The position numbers and the translations under genes were made by a program. Shown in pieces: positions 37,201-45,722 of a stretch of 64,000 nt of DNA (position 1 is the stretch's first letter; each line of letters starts with the position of its first letter). Origin of the DNA: Clostridioides difficile (GTDB lineage Bacteria; Bacillota; Clostridia; Peptostreptococcales; Peptostreptococcaceae); the NCBI GenBank assembly GCA_024919175.1, contig CP103804.1, forward strand, positions 1,054,001-1,118,000, written 5' to 3'. The notes under the pieces were generated by a model. The model was not told the origin of the DNA and did not search any database. It worked only from the letters and a program-made list of their open reading frames with translations.

Positions 37201-37436
37201 AAATAATTGATATTAGAAATCGTCTAAACCTACTAAATGCAAATGAATATATAAATGACTATATTCTTGGAATTAATGATGGATGGTATTTTAAAAAAGA
37301 TAATATTGTAGTTGAGGGAGGGTATAAAGTATCTGAACATGCTTGTAGATATTGCTCATATAATAAAATATGTTGTTACCAGTATAGAATAAAACCTATG
37401 CACTTGCTCCATTCAAAAGAAGATTTAATTGATTAA
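34212..37436 (+). CDS. AddB/RecB-nuclease-like partner with Fe-S cysteines and degenerate active site
   Basis: A 1074-residue protein. ATG 34212 with GGTGGAGG at 34196-34203 is chosen over GTG 34197. The middle has the AddB-like block KTIVIHGVYHLNPIHLRLLR. The C-terminal part resembles the AddB/Cas4 nuclease: SFSCCPYKFMYC (about 846) and HACRYCSYNKICC (about 1043, C-x2-C-x5-C) give the four-cysteine iron-sulphur pattern. The catalytic segment is altered: where AddB has GRIDR and DYK, this protein has IGKISNHN and IIDIRNR, so nuclease activity looks lost. I infer a structural role with the NERD-helicase, which keeps an intact nuclease site. Confidence 0.75.
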   Translation: MKIYTYKNSVQLKDAIFWNEIEGAPHFCSSEVLAIGMRKFYGRNTFPCISTIDLLIKELYPNWLKSHSDIERYKDVSKLINELNDSNTEDLRQAFAKNKKSILDSCKYLIESEDLLLKDYYSKDVFNKFSATNDIQEVFKEKIFKRLLEQIYIDGNKNYWKPEWIDTLWVKSKLSDVIHKCVIKEISDIIKNTEEKSLNHNYDEDHIFEIFDELFDQHGLFNISDKTLEYWKFNSKDDLLDKIGYSSKELEYVRNLATTECKSYKTIVIHGVYHLNPIHLRLLRDLERDHNVIVLNCYNKEFNHIYEFWNDIYDHLIKIFQIPKSNIKIDNNDSANHREVGSIFAEVVNGVINEQSNFFKVSRNEFGADLNLNSKYIDELFNHKSNQDIRYILNKSEGSIQNYENEHQKILIDTSKELQKELCHRSKILIKYDSTMQFVNQVCNIFDETKNKKGIRSVGRMKEQFYGSKGTEMNKIFQIFYPDEFKVKPFLSYPIGQFIYAIHNMWDLKNHKLILNSRDLAECLNLDVWHDIHPLEVFESLRFYVGIDKASNGMSVKDFIDQIKKLIYFKERNENKMRNLDNLSYLNLTIDQYNRFIQVIENINEIANKIFCNKSQTSKKHFMDLLQILNDEKAWKPLLEEEKRLMDEIKNQIIHIDDETNKIDLNTIKDTMAYYLDSKEDTDINWLVRDFEQLEGDILSEAANYKNNSLRQKCYHLTMLSNENMINYDIADLPWPLSDDFIISKNISSFIHTICINYAKYKRCILFQGLYYLINNPIISLKLSYIENQGECKHTPYYILNMFMNIGKDFDQSNCRNIENFTSPINKEPKECFKIDKKWHTDAIKSFSCCPYKFMYCYVINDAAKHYKDELQVKMYLGEIIKYYISIAWKKILQYHTKLSLDQKLNLLKKWTDGERLDYLEKSLPDTLEPIYGNYFIKYEINKIIVDNLEYLKNKIVDNKRVYFTEECEIYKVDRELYHCWIGKISNHNLYVTNKNKIIDIRNRLNLLNANEYINDYILGINDGWYFKKDNIVVEGGYKVSEHACRYCSYNKICCYQYRIKPMHLLHSKEDLID

Positions 37437-37465
37437 TAATTAGATGAATTTAAAGAATTATATCA

Positions 37466-37500
37466 ATAGGATAGACAATTTTATTTATTGTCTATCCTAT
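37466..37500. terminator. Hairpin between convergent operons
   Basis: A perfect 14-bp inverted repeat ATAGGATAGACAAT / ATTGTCTATCCTAT between the helicase operon and dndE. The T-tracts are weak on both sides. Confidence 0.6.
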
Positions 37501-37560
37501 ATATTAAATCTAAAAATTTTAACTTTTTAAATATATTTCTTAGATACATATTGAATCATA

Positions 37561-37944
37561 TTATAAATTGTTATCTTCTTGTATTATTTGAGTGATAAAA
37601 TGTTCTAAATTACTGGAATAATTGTATCTATTTTTAAGCATAATGGCACCCCTATCTATGTGAAGCTTGACTTGGTTAGGAAAATATTCATCATCACTTA
37701 AGTGTCTACCTGTATGTTGTTCAAATAAAGTTTTAAATAAAGCATCATATTGATTGGTTATAGTTTGTCTATTAAGCTCAAGACCATTATTATCAATGTT
37801 TTCATAGTGATCAATTGGCTCGCTATCACTTAGTGAGATTGAGATAGCTAGTTTACAAAGAGCAAATGGTTTCAAATTCATTCTAGATCCTAACTCTTCA
37901 AATATTTCTTTTGTTTGTGTTGATGTTTTAAGTTTAAATCCCAT
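37561..37944 (-). CDS. dndE: DNA phosphorothioation protein DndE
   Basis: A small DNA-binding subunit of the phosphorothioation complex. 127 residues, starting MGFKLKTSTQTKEIFEELGS and containing LKPFALCKLAISISLSD, LFKTLFEQHTGRHLSDDEYF and KLHIDRGAIML, the conserved DndE blocks. It follows dndD by two bases with CGAGGTG as ribosome site and is last in the dndCDE operon. DndE binds nicked DNA and forms tetramers in studied systems. Confidence 0.92.
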   Translation of the reverse strand: MGFKLKTSTQTKEIFEELGSRMNLKPFALCKLAISISLSDSEPIDHYENIDNNGLELNRQTITNQYDALFKTLFEQHTGRHLSDDEYFPNQVKLHIDRGAIMLKNRYNYSSNLEHFITQIIQEDNNL

Positions 37945-37946
37945 AA

Positions 37947-40106
37947 TTACACCTCGAAAAAGTATCCTTTATTCTGTATAGTTTTTTTGTTTTTGCTATC
38001 ATATTCAAGTAAGTATTCTCTACTTAACTTAGGTTTTATTATTTTATATGATTTCTCATCTATTTCAGTATTAGTAGATAGTATTATAATTTGATGACTT
38101 ATTGTAGAAAAATATTCACTAGTAATGTTATTTCTATGAGTATCATCTATTCTAGCATAAGGAGTATCTATAATAAATGGTATTTCTATATCTGAGGATT
38201 TAAGTAAAGCCCAATATAAACAAAGAATGTATATTTGTTTCTCGCCACTAGAGAATTCATCTATGTCAACTTTAGTTCTTATATTTAAAAATGTAGATTG
38301 AGTATTATTTCTTATAACATTAAATAGCTCATATTTATCTTCTACGCTATATAAATTAAATAAATCATCAAAAAATAATTTTCCCAACTTTTTCTCCATT
38401 CCTTCAATTCCTATATTTTTTGCTAAATTTTCAAGTTCTAAAGAGTTATATATTTTATTTATATATAAAGAAATATCAAAGTTGGCATCAATATCTATGT
38501 AGCTAATAAAATTGTCTTTTTGAATTATCTTTTTAAATATATACATAAAGTTATCCTGAATTAGTTTGATTTTAGTTTCTGTTAATGTTGTTACTATTTC
38601 GTCTAACATAAGTATAAGATTAGAAGATATATCAACAATATTATTATGTTGAAGTAAATATATATATTTAGCCTTAGATTTATCCCTTCTATTTTTAGCT
38701 TCAGCTATTTCAAGTTTTAATTTATCTAAAGAAGTAATTAGTAAATTCTTTGATCTTAATAAAGAATCAATTTTGCTTGATAAATTGGACATATCATTAA
38801 TATATGTATTTAAAGATTCATCTTTAAGGCTAGTATTTAACTTGTGTCTTATATTGGCTAATTCATTTGATATACTTCTGTGTTCTTCAAAAGAATTAAT
38901 TATAGAATTATTATCAAAATTTAAAATAGTGTTTATCAAAGATAATAATTTTCTACTCTCATCATCAGAAAGGTTATGGATAGATTTAAAGCTCTCTTCA
39001 TAACTATCTGGTTTTATATCTTCTATTAAAGCTTCAGAAACAGTTAAAGCTATTTCATCTAAGGCAGAAGGCATAATCTTATCTGAAAGTAGGTTTTTTA
39101 TATACTCAATATTTAATTTATCTTTAAGGTGAGAATATAATAGACTATCATTCTCTGTTTTAAGTTGTTTTTCTAAATTTGATATTTGTTTTTTTACAAT
39201 TAAAAAGGGAAGTATCTCATTACAAAAATCTTTTATATTTTGATTAATTATAAATCTCTTTCCTTCTAATTCAGCAATTCTAGAATTAAGAGTTTCTCTT
39301 TCTTCTGCTAGGACTCCGCCCTTCTTCCTGAATTCTTTTTTTACTTCTAATTGTTCTTGTTCTAATTCCTCAATTTCATTTGAAATTTTTTGTAATTCAT
39401 AAGAAAAATTTTCTTCTTGAGAGTTTAAGATATTGATTTCCATCTCTAAATTTAAATAGTTATCTTTTATAATATTAATCTCATCTGAAACATTCTTATT
39501 AGATCTGTTAGTTGAAATCAACATTTTTTTTAAAATATCAAATGTATCAAAATTACAAAGAGATAATAAAGACTCTTTTAAATGTATATTTGAATTTTTA
39601 CCTATAAAAAAATCATACAGATGTTCTCCATCAAAAAAGAAAAAATCAAAGATTTTAGGAGAAATAATAGATGTAATATAATTCTCAAAATAGTTAAGTT
39701 CATCAGCATCTAATGGTGTAATTGAAAAATTTTTATAAACTAAAAATGTCTCATTTAATTTTTCATCTTTAAGAGTCCATTGTCTAATTAAAGTATAGAT
39801 ATTTTCTTCAGTACCTTCACTGATTTCTATATCTACTGATACTAAGGTATCAACCTTACTATTTATTAGAGAATTATTATTTATGTTAGATTTAACTTGA
39901 GATATATATGAAGCGTTGAAACCTTGATATTTATAAGCCATAGGTCCATATATACATAGCTTTATAGCCTCAAATATTGTGGATTTACCAGCACCATTTT
40001 TACCACCTATCAATATAATATTTTTGTCACTAGTAGTACTTAGATTGAATGTTGTTTCTTCTTCATAAGATCTGAAATTTTTTAATACAAGTTTATTTAT
40101 TTTCAT
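37947..40106 (-). CDS. dndD: DNA phosphorothioation ATPase DndD
   Basis: SMC/Rad50-like ATPase needed for sulphur insertion. 719 residues: N-terminal ATPase lobe with Walker A GGKNGAGKST (34-43), the family motif FFFDGEHLYDFF (about 160-170), a long coiled coil (about 200-610), then the C-terminal lobe with signature EFSSGEKQIYIL and Walker B IPFIIDTPYARIDD. All nucleotide-binding motifs are intact. It overlaps dndC by 14 bp, with AAGGAG before its ATG. Confidence 0.94.
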   Translation of the reverse strand: MKINKLVLKNFRSYEEETTFNLSTTSDKNIILIGGKNGAGKSTIFEAIKLCIYGPMAYKYQGFNASYISQVKSNINNNSLINSKVDTLVSVDIEISEGTEENIYTLIRQWTLKDEKLNETFLVYKNFSITPLDADELNYFENYITSIISPKIFDFFFFDGEHLYDFFIGKNSNIHLKESLLSLCNFDTFDILKKMLISTNRSNKNVSDEINIIKDNYLNLEMEINILNSQEENFSYELQKISNEIEELEQEQLEVKKEFRKKGGVLAEERETLNSRIAELEGKRFIINQNIKDFCNEILPFLIVKKQISNLEKQLKTENDSLLYSHLKDKLNIEYIKNLLSDKIMPSALDEIALTVSEALIEDIKPDSYEESFKSIHNLSDDESRKLLSLINTILNFDNNSIINSFEEHRSISNELANIRHKLNTSLKDESLNTYINDMSNLSSKIDSLLRSKNLLITSLDKLKLEIAEAKNRRDKSKAKYIYLLQHNNIVDISSNLILMLDEIVTTLTETKIKLIQDNFMYIFKKIIQKDNFISYIDIDANFDISLYINKIYNSLELENLAKNIGIEGMEKKLGKLFFDDLFNLYSVEDKYELFNVIRNNTQSTFLNIRTKVDIDEFSSGEKQIYILCLYWALLKSSDIEIPFIIDTPYARIDDTHRNNITSEYFSTISHQIIILSTNTEIDEKSYKIIKPKLSREYLLEYDSKNKKTIQNKGYFFEV

Positions 40107-41559
40107 ATTTTAACTCCTTGTTGCTTTCTTCTTCAATCTTTTCAATAATATCTTGATGAAGCCACTGTTGATTTAATATTCTTTCTATGGAAGTTTTTAA
40201 TTTAGTATTATTACTAAAATACTTATATTTATTTGTATCTATCATTAATTTATTAAATAAATCAATATTTATATCATATTTACTACATTTTTCAGATATA
40301 ATATTTAAAGTAATGTCATCAAATACTGATTTTTTATATTCAGACCATGGTAGTTTTTTACCTATAACTTCCTTATATATTTTTGATAATATATTACCAG
40401 TTAAGTCTTCTTCGTTATCCCAAATATCATCTATAGCTTTAAGTTCTCCTAATTGTATAAGTTGTAACTCAGGATAGAATTTCTGCATTTCAAGTTGAGT
40501 TTCTAAAAGTTTTCTTAAAATGGTTTGCCTTGCTTCAAATGTGAATGGTCCAAACATAATTTTACCATCTTTTTTGATGACAGAGCCATTTCTTTTGTGC
40601 TTTTTACGGTTTTTAGGTTTATCTCTCTCAGAAATTAGCCAACTTCTGAATTTCAAAAGTGGCTTTAATTCGTCATGACCAGATTCAATAAATCCATTTA
40701 ATGATTTGTCTTCTTTTACAACAGTACAAATCCAACATCCAAACCTACTATTTCCACAGCTACTTTTAGCACTAGCTTCATCCGCTATAAATGGACATTC
40801 ATCTGAGTCACCAGAACCTTTCATATACATTTGAAATAATTCCATAGCATCAGTTCCCCATGAGGTAGATGGTGATGGTCCAAATTCACCACCAAAATCT
40901 ATGAAATTATCATTTTGATGATAGAGTACATCCCAAACATCTGCTGTACTAAAATTGACTATAGGGGTATATACATAAGCTAACTTATTTTTACCTCTCA
41001 AGGTTTCATGTGGGGTAAGAAGGTAACCTTCTATCTCTCTTTTTTCGATTCTCGATTTTCTAGCAGAACTTTCTTCTTTACGAACCCCAAGCAGTACAAT
41101 AACATCTTTTTGTTCTAGTTTTTCTTTTATAAATTTATTGGATGGTTTTATCTTAAGCCTTTCAGTACACCAACGATATTTAATAGACTTTGGAGTAGGG
41201 TAACCTCTACCAATTATATTGGCCCAAAAACTATCATTGAGTTCTGGGTATACAATCTGTGCACTTATAGGTAAATCATGTTCAGTAGCACTTTTATTTA
41301 TCTTGTCTATATTATTTTTTAGATAATCAAGTATTATTGGATTTTCTATAAGTGTATCAGATGAGATTACATAAATCTCTTTATGTCTTTTTTCTTTGGG
41401 TAGTCTTTTAAGCATTCTAAATGTAAGTTCAACTACACAAGAACTATCTTTTCCAGAACTATATCCGATTATCCAAGGTCTATCATCATTAAGATATACG
41501 GCCTGCATTTCATCATATAAATCTTCTAAATTGTTGTTATCTAGGTAATTAACAGCCAT
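40093..41559 (-). CDS. dndC: DNA phosphorothioation PAPS-reductase-like protein DndC
   Basis: Activates DNA for replacement of a non-bridging phosphate oxygen by sulphur. 488 residues with the PP-loop IIGYSSGKDSS (30-40), a PAPS-reductase-type core (LLGVRKEESSARKSRI) and a cysteine set for an iron-sulphur cluster (ECPFI, SSCGNSRFGCWICTVV). It is first in a dndCDE operon. No dndB regulator and no dndA cysteine desulphurase are present; a chromosomal IscS commonly replaces DndA. The restriction genes dndFGH are also absent here, so either the system only modifies DNA or another module supplies restriction. Confidence 0.94.
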   Translation of the reverse strand: MAVNYLDNNNLEDLYDEMQAVYLNDDRPWIIGYSSGKDSSCVVELTFRMLKRLPKEKRHKEIYVISSDTLIENPIILDYLKNNIDKINKSATEHDLPISAQIVYPELNDSFWANIIGRGYPTPKSIKYRWCTERLKIKPSNKFIKEKLEQKDVIVLLGVRKEESSARKSRIEKREIEGYLLTPHETLRGKNKLAYVYTPIVNFSTADVWDVLYHQNDNFIDFGGEFGPSPSTSWGTDAMELFQMYMKGSGDSDECPFIADEASAKSSCGNSRFGCWICTVVKEDKSLNGFIESGHDELKPLLKFRSWLISERDKPKNRKKHKRNGSVIKKDGKIMFGPFTFEARQTILRKLLETQLEMQKFYPELQLIQLGELKAIDDIWDNEEDLTGNILSKIYKEVIGKKLPWSEYKKSVFDDITLNIISEKCSKYDINIDLFNKLMIDTNKYKYFSNNTKLKTSIERILNQQWLHQDIIEKIEEESNKELKYENK

Positions 41560-42036
41560 ATATTAAGTATCCTTTCTATAAGAGTATAGCGAAGATCTTT
41601 ACAGAATACTCCTATTTTAATTTATATATAATTATATCACAATATATATTTAGAGAATAGATTAGTTTATATTTACATAATTACAATAAAATATAAATTT
41701 AATTAAATATAGAACTGTTATCATTTTAAGAAAATATATTTGAAAATTAGAGTATAAAAATATTCTTACTTGAATCTCATAAATGTATATAAATATATGT
41801 ATGAATAAAAATAACAGCCACTTAGAATAGTTGCATTATTTAAGATTTATTATATTATAAATTGACTAAACAATAGACATTTATTAATGACCCAACTTAT
41901 AGAACTTAAGAAGTTATACCCCAATCACAAAAATATATACATAAAAAAGTTATGAAAAAAGAGAATTTGATTTTATATAAATAGCTATATACCTACATTT
42001 ATAAAAACCAACAAAATAATCAAATAACCACTTATA
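41560..42036. other. Right end of element 2, non-coding
   Basis: Contains TACCCCAATCACAAAAA at 41917, matching the end repeat at 20830. The last 45 bases (AACCAACAAAA-AATCAAATA onwards) closely match the sequence before copy 1 at 20949. No gene seen. Confidence 0.6.
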
Positions 42037-42056
42037 GACTCACCTCGTCTCCACCA
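42037..42056 (+). other. Attachment site copy 4 (right end of element 2)
   Basis: GACTCACCTCGTCTCCACCA differs from the ssrA 3' end by one base. It is followed by TTGAAATCCACGA, where the IS element is inserted 12 bases on. Confidence 0.9.
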
Positions 42057-42068
42057 TTGAAATCCACG

Positions 42069-43970
42069 AAATGGGGCTGTCGCATGGGCAAATTAAATTT
42101 GTTCTGTGAGAGCTCTTTTTACTTATCTTAATGGATATATTTTTAATTTTTGTATATATAGTTTATTTTTTAAGTAAAATTATGCATGACAAATATAAGG
42201 TATAAAAATACCATTTTTTCAGATAATATTTGATTATAAATAATAAATTTAGAATGCTTTTTTAAAGTATGAAGATATATTCCACATTTATTTTTTACTA
42301 TTTTATTGTGTAGCCTAGAAATATTATGAGCTATCGCTACGATAATACACTCTGATAGAACATTTTCTTTACCTCGGCTTAAAAATCTTCTAAATTTCAT
42401 ATTTTGTTTTACTTGAGCGAAAGCTCCTTCTGCTTGTATACTTCTATTCACTCTAAGTTCACACCCCTCCGGGCTCATAATTCTATTTAAATTTTCTTTT
42501 TTCATGAAACAACTTAGATACTTGTAAGTTTTTAGTCCTATTTTCAAGAGAAACCTTACTATTACTTCTCTCAATGCAATTACTTTTATATTGACAATCA
42601 TGACATTCTTCACAAGTGTAACAAGTTATTTCGCTTTTATAACCTGTTTTTGACTTCCTATTTATTATTTTATTAGCAAGTAGTTTTTTGTTGTTTTTAC
42701 AAATATAATAATCATTTTTTTCATCATAATCCATGTTATCAATATGTCCAATATTATTTTTATATTTTCTAGTTTTACTAATTTCATAATTTGCAGGTTT
42801 TATGAAAGATAATTGATTATTACACTCTAAAAATGTATAGTTTTCCTCGCTTTCATATCCAGAATCAGCAACTATTTTAGGATATTTAAATTTTGTATAG
42901 TCCTCAATAGATTTTAAAAATGGTATTAATGTTGTCATATCAGTAGGTTGATGTCTTGAACTTACCCAAACTATATATTCTGAATCTACACCAAATTGTA
43001 TATTATATGCTGGTTTCAGTTGTCCATTTTTCATATGGTCTTCTTTCATTCTCATAAAAGTTGCGTCATTATCTGTTTTAGAATAACTATTTCGTTCACC
43101 CATTATATGAAGGTCTTTAGTATACTTTTTCAATCTATCAACATAATTATTTAATTGCTCTATAGATTTTTGGACCAGAGATTTTTTCTTTCCTTTTCCA
43201 TGAACAAATGTTATGTTTGATTCTTTTGATATTTTTTTTAGTTTCTTTAAAAGTTTCTTCAAATGGTAGATTTTGATTTTATCTTTATAAATTACTTTAA
43301 TACCAAAATCAATTTCACATTTTAATATGAAGTCAGATATATTACTCATCATTTTAGCTATATTTTTATTTATAGTTTTTTTCCAAACAAAAGTATATCT
43401 ATTTGCAGATGACTCTATTTTTGTGCCATCAATAAATAGAGTGTCCATTGAAATCTCCTTGATATCTCCAAGGAAGTTTGTAAACTGTACAATCAAAGTT
43501 TTTCTTATTGGTGAAAAATGAATACTACGAAATCTTGCAATTGTTGAATGATCTGGAGGAGAGGCTCCGCCTAGAAGATACATAAAGTTAATATCTCTTT
43601 TGTATGCTTTCTCTATTTCTCTTGAAGAATAAATACAGTTCATATTTGCATATATTATAATTTTCAAAAGTTGTCTAGGGGTTACTTTATTTCCTCTAAC
43701 TCGAGAATAAGTCTTATATAATTTTTCTAAATTCATCTCCTCAATAATTTGACTTAATAACCTTACAGAATCATCTTTTGGAATCATGTAATCAATATTT
43801 AGTGGTAACTTAAATTGATAATTATCACCATAAGTAGTATAATCAATTTGTATATTATTTTGTTTTAGCATACAATTATTATACAAGAATCCCAGGCTCT
43901 TTTGAACTTGGGATTTATTTTTTATACAAAAAAGGGCGTAGCACTATTTTCTAGTGCGACAGCCCCATTT
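42069..43970. mobile_element. IS1182-family-like insertion sequence
   Basis: The 16-bp perfect terminal inverted repeats are AAATGGGGCTGTCGCA (42069-42084) and TGCGACAGCCCCATTT (43955-43970). The element is about 1.9 kb, with one transposase gene on the minus strand. I see no target duplication. The left end also holds a hairpin (AGAGCTC region at 42100-42124) that resembles a sequence at 61676-61725. It sits inside the short remnant between att copies 4 and 5. Confidence 0.88.
42170..43886 (-). pseudogene. IS1182-like transposase, frameshifted
   Basis: DDE transposase. The first frame (43886 to 42483) has the N-terminal IS1182 block (GGASPPDHSTIARFRSIHFS), the catalytic region MDTLFIDGTKIESSANRYTF and a central YPKIVADSGYESEENY. 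It ends in HEKRKFK. The overlapping frame (to 42170) continues with the true C-terminus (KKENLNRIMSPEG, RSIQAEGAFAQVKQNMKFRR, with the catalytic Glu in QAEGAF). The shift is at the CATGAAAAAAG run near 42505 and would need +1 slippage, so it is most likely a mutation and the IS is immobile. Confidence 0.85.
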
Positions 43971-44055
43971 TTTATGTACAAATATATAGATATAATATAC
44001 TGTTTACATTATTGATAAAATCATAGGGGGATATGATGAATAATAAAATTATAAA

Positions 44056-44193
44056 ATGATATATATACCATTCACTAAAGATGAACTCAAAATATATTTA
44101 GATAATAAAAGACGGAATATTATTATTAAAGCTAATATTGAATATGGTTTTGAAGGGATATATATAGGTTCTGGTATATTTTACGATAAATAA
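44056..44193 (+). CDS. Short hypothetical frame in a cassette remnant
   Basis: 45 codons (MIYIPFTKDELKIYLDNKRR ... GSGIFYDK). It lies between the IS and att copy 5. A better ribosome site (AGGGGGA, 44026-44032) precedes ATG 44034, whose frame ends after eight codons, so the gene may be frameshifted. Probably a relic. Confidence 0.3.
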   Translation: MIYIPFTKDELKIYLDNKRRNIIIKANIEYGFEGIYIGSGIFYDK

Positions 44194-44226
44194 ATATATC
44201 TAAATCATGGGTATTATTCCTATGAA

Positions 44227-44238
44227 TCATCTCCACCA
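44227..44238 (+). other. Attachment site copy 5
   Basis: TCATCTCCACCA, one change from the ssrA end, preceded by ATGGGTATTATTCCTATGAA as at copies 2 and 3. It is followed by TTAAAATCCAC and a hairpin (ACCTATATC / GATATAGGT then ATTTTTTAT, 44253-44285) that also ends the TetR gene. Confidence 0.8.
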
Positions 44239-44285
44239 TTAAAATCCACAAATACCTATATCTGAAAAGATATAGGTATTTTTTA

Positions 44286-44858
44286 TCATAATAATAACTC
44301 TGAAGGGGTAATGCTTTTGGTTTTTTGAATTATTTCAGCGACTTCTCTTGGTGATTCCAAAGCATTGTCTTTAATCCATAATTGTATTACAGATACAATG
44401 CTACATAGTAATATTTCATCTGCATATTTTTTAGGTAAATTATGTTTTTTATAATATAAAATGTCTGATTTTTCTATTTTTACCTGAAGGGTCTGTCTAA
44501 TTATATCTTTAAATTTATCCACAAATTTTATATCACCACCTTCTATTAATCCTTTGACTGAATTAAAGTTAGACTTAACATATTCTAAAGATTCTAAGAC
44601 TGATTGAAATGAAATTAAGTCATCATCATTTTCCTTATTGTACTTGAAAAATATAGCTTTAAGTGATTCTAAAACTTCATTTTCTAGTTGTTCTAGTAAG
44701 TCATATTTATCGATATAGTGAAGATAAAATGTCCCTCTATTAATATTAGCTTTTCTTGTAATATCACTAACAGTTAGGTTACTTATACCCTTTTCGTTAA
44801 GCAAGTTTGAAAATTCACTGCGTATTTTTAGATTTGTAGCACTTTTTTTATTGCTCAT
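44286..44858 (-). CDS. TetR-family transcriptional regulator
   Basis: A 190-residue regulator with an N-terminal TetR helix-turn-helix (residues about 10-55: EKGISNLTVSDITRKANINR, GTFYLHYIDKYDLLEQLE) and a helical ligand-binding part. It is divergent from the ABC exporter operon, with 153 bp between, so it probably represses that operon until an inducer binds. The stop overlaps the hairpin next to att copy 5. Confidence 0.93.
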   Translation of the reverse strand: MSNKKSATNLKIRSEFSNLLNEKGISNLTVSDITRKANINRGTFYLHYIDKYDLLEQLENEVLESLKAIFFKYNKENDDDLISFQSVLESLEYVKSNFNSVKGLIEGGDIKFVDKFKDIIRQTLQVKIEKSDILYYKKHNLPKKYADEILLCSIVSVIQLWIKDNALESPREVAEIIQKTKSITPSELLL

Positions 44859-45011
44859 ATTCCTTTGAACCTCCCTATTTATAATACATTAAAAAAAGAT
44901 AAAAATTATACTAAACACTTTACAAAGTTCTGTTTATTGATTTTTAGTTACCTACATTCTACAATGATTATAGATTTAAATCAACAAGTTGTTCATTAGG
45001 AGGTTAATAAA

Positions 45012-45713
45012 ATGGCATATATCGAAATGGTAAATAGTTATAAACGATATAAGACAGGAAGTACTGATGTTGTTGCTAATAATGATGTTAATTTTTCCAT
45101 AGAAAAAGGAGAATTAGTGATTATTCTTGGAACATCTGGAGCAGGTAAGTCTACAGTACTTAATATTTTAGGCGGAATGGATACAAATGACGAAGGTACA
45201 GTAATTATTGACAAAAAGAACATATCAAATTTTTCAGACAGAGAATTAACTACTTATAGACGCAATGATGTTGGATTTGTTTTTCAGTTTTACAATTTAA
45301 TACCAAATTTAACTGCAAAAGAAAATGTTGAATTAGCATCTGAAATTGTAAAAGATGCAATGAATGCAACTGATGCCCTAGAAGAGGTTGGATTAGGAGA
45401 TAGGGTGGATAATTTTCCAGCTCAATTATCAGGAGGTCAACAGCAACGTGTTGCAATAGCACGTGCAATTGCAAAGAATCCTAAGATTTTGTTATGTGAT
45501 GAGCCTACTGGAGCATTAGATTATAACACAGGTAAGCAAGTATTAAAGGTACTTCAAGACATGAGCCGTGAAAAAGGTACAACTGTAATTATAGTTACTC
45601 ATAATAGTGCAATAGCCCCAATAGCTGATAGGGTTATTTATATGCATGATGCAAGGGTGAAAGATATTAAGATTAATAAATCTCCATTAGATATAGCAGA
45701 TCTTGAGTGGTAG
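45012..45713 (+). CDS. ABC transporter ATP-binding protein (MacB/LolD type)
   Basis: A 233-residue ATPase: Walker A LGTSGAGKST (38-47), Q-loop VGFVFQFYNL, signature LSGGQQQRVAIARA, Walker B ILLCDEPTGALD, switch VTHN. This is the type 7/FtsX-linked class used by antibiotic-peptide exporters and LolD. It has AGGAGG before the ATG, and the permease frame follows directly. The substrate is unknown; antimicrobial peptide detoxification is a common role for this arrangement with a local regulator. Confidence 0.95.
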   Translation: MAYIEMVNSYKRYKTGSTDVVANNDVNFSIEKGELVIILGTSGAGKSTVLNILGGMDTNDEGTVIIDKKNISNFSDRELTTYRRNDVGFVFQFYNLIPNLTAKENVELASEIVKDAMNATDALEEVGLGDRVDNFPAQLSGGQQQRVAIARAIAKNPKILLCDEPTGALDYNTGKQVLKVLQDMSREKGTTVIIVTHNSAIAPIADRVIYMHDARVKDIKINKSPLDIADLEW

Positions 45714-45722
45714 GTGAATAAT

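Noticed and set aside
37561..41559. Ssp-type phosphorothioation (SspBCD)
   Set aside because: The presence of DndE and the DndC/DndD motifs and order match the Dnd system; SspB and SspC are not seen.
42483..42613. Programmed frameshift in the IS transposase
   Set aside because: Joining the frames at the A-run needs a +1 (or -2) shift, not the usual -1 slip on A AAA AAG, so a mutation is simpler.
45038..45474. Minus-strand frames inside the ABC ATPase gene
   Set aside because: Antisense to conserved ATPase motifs; no initiation signals.
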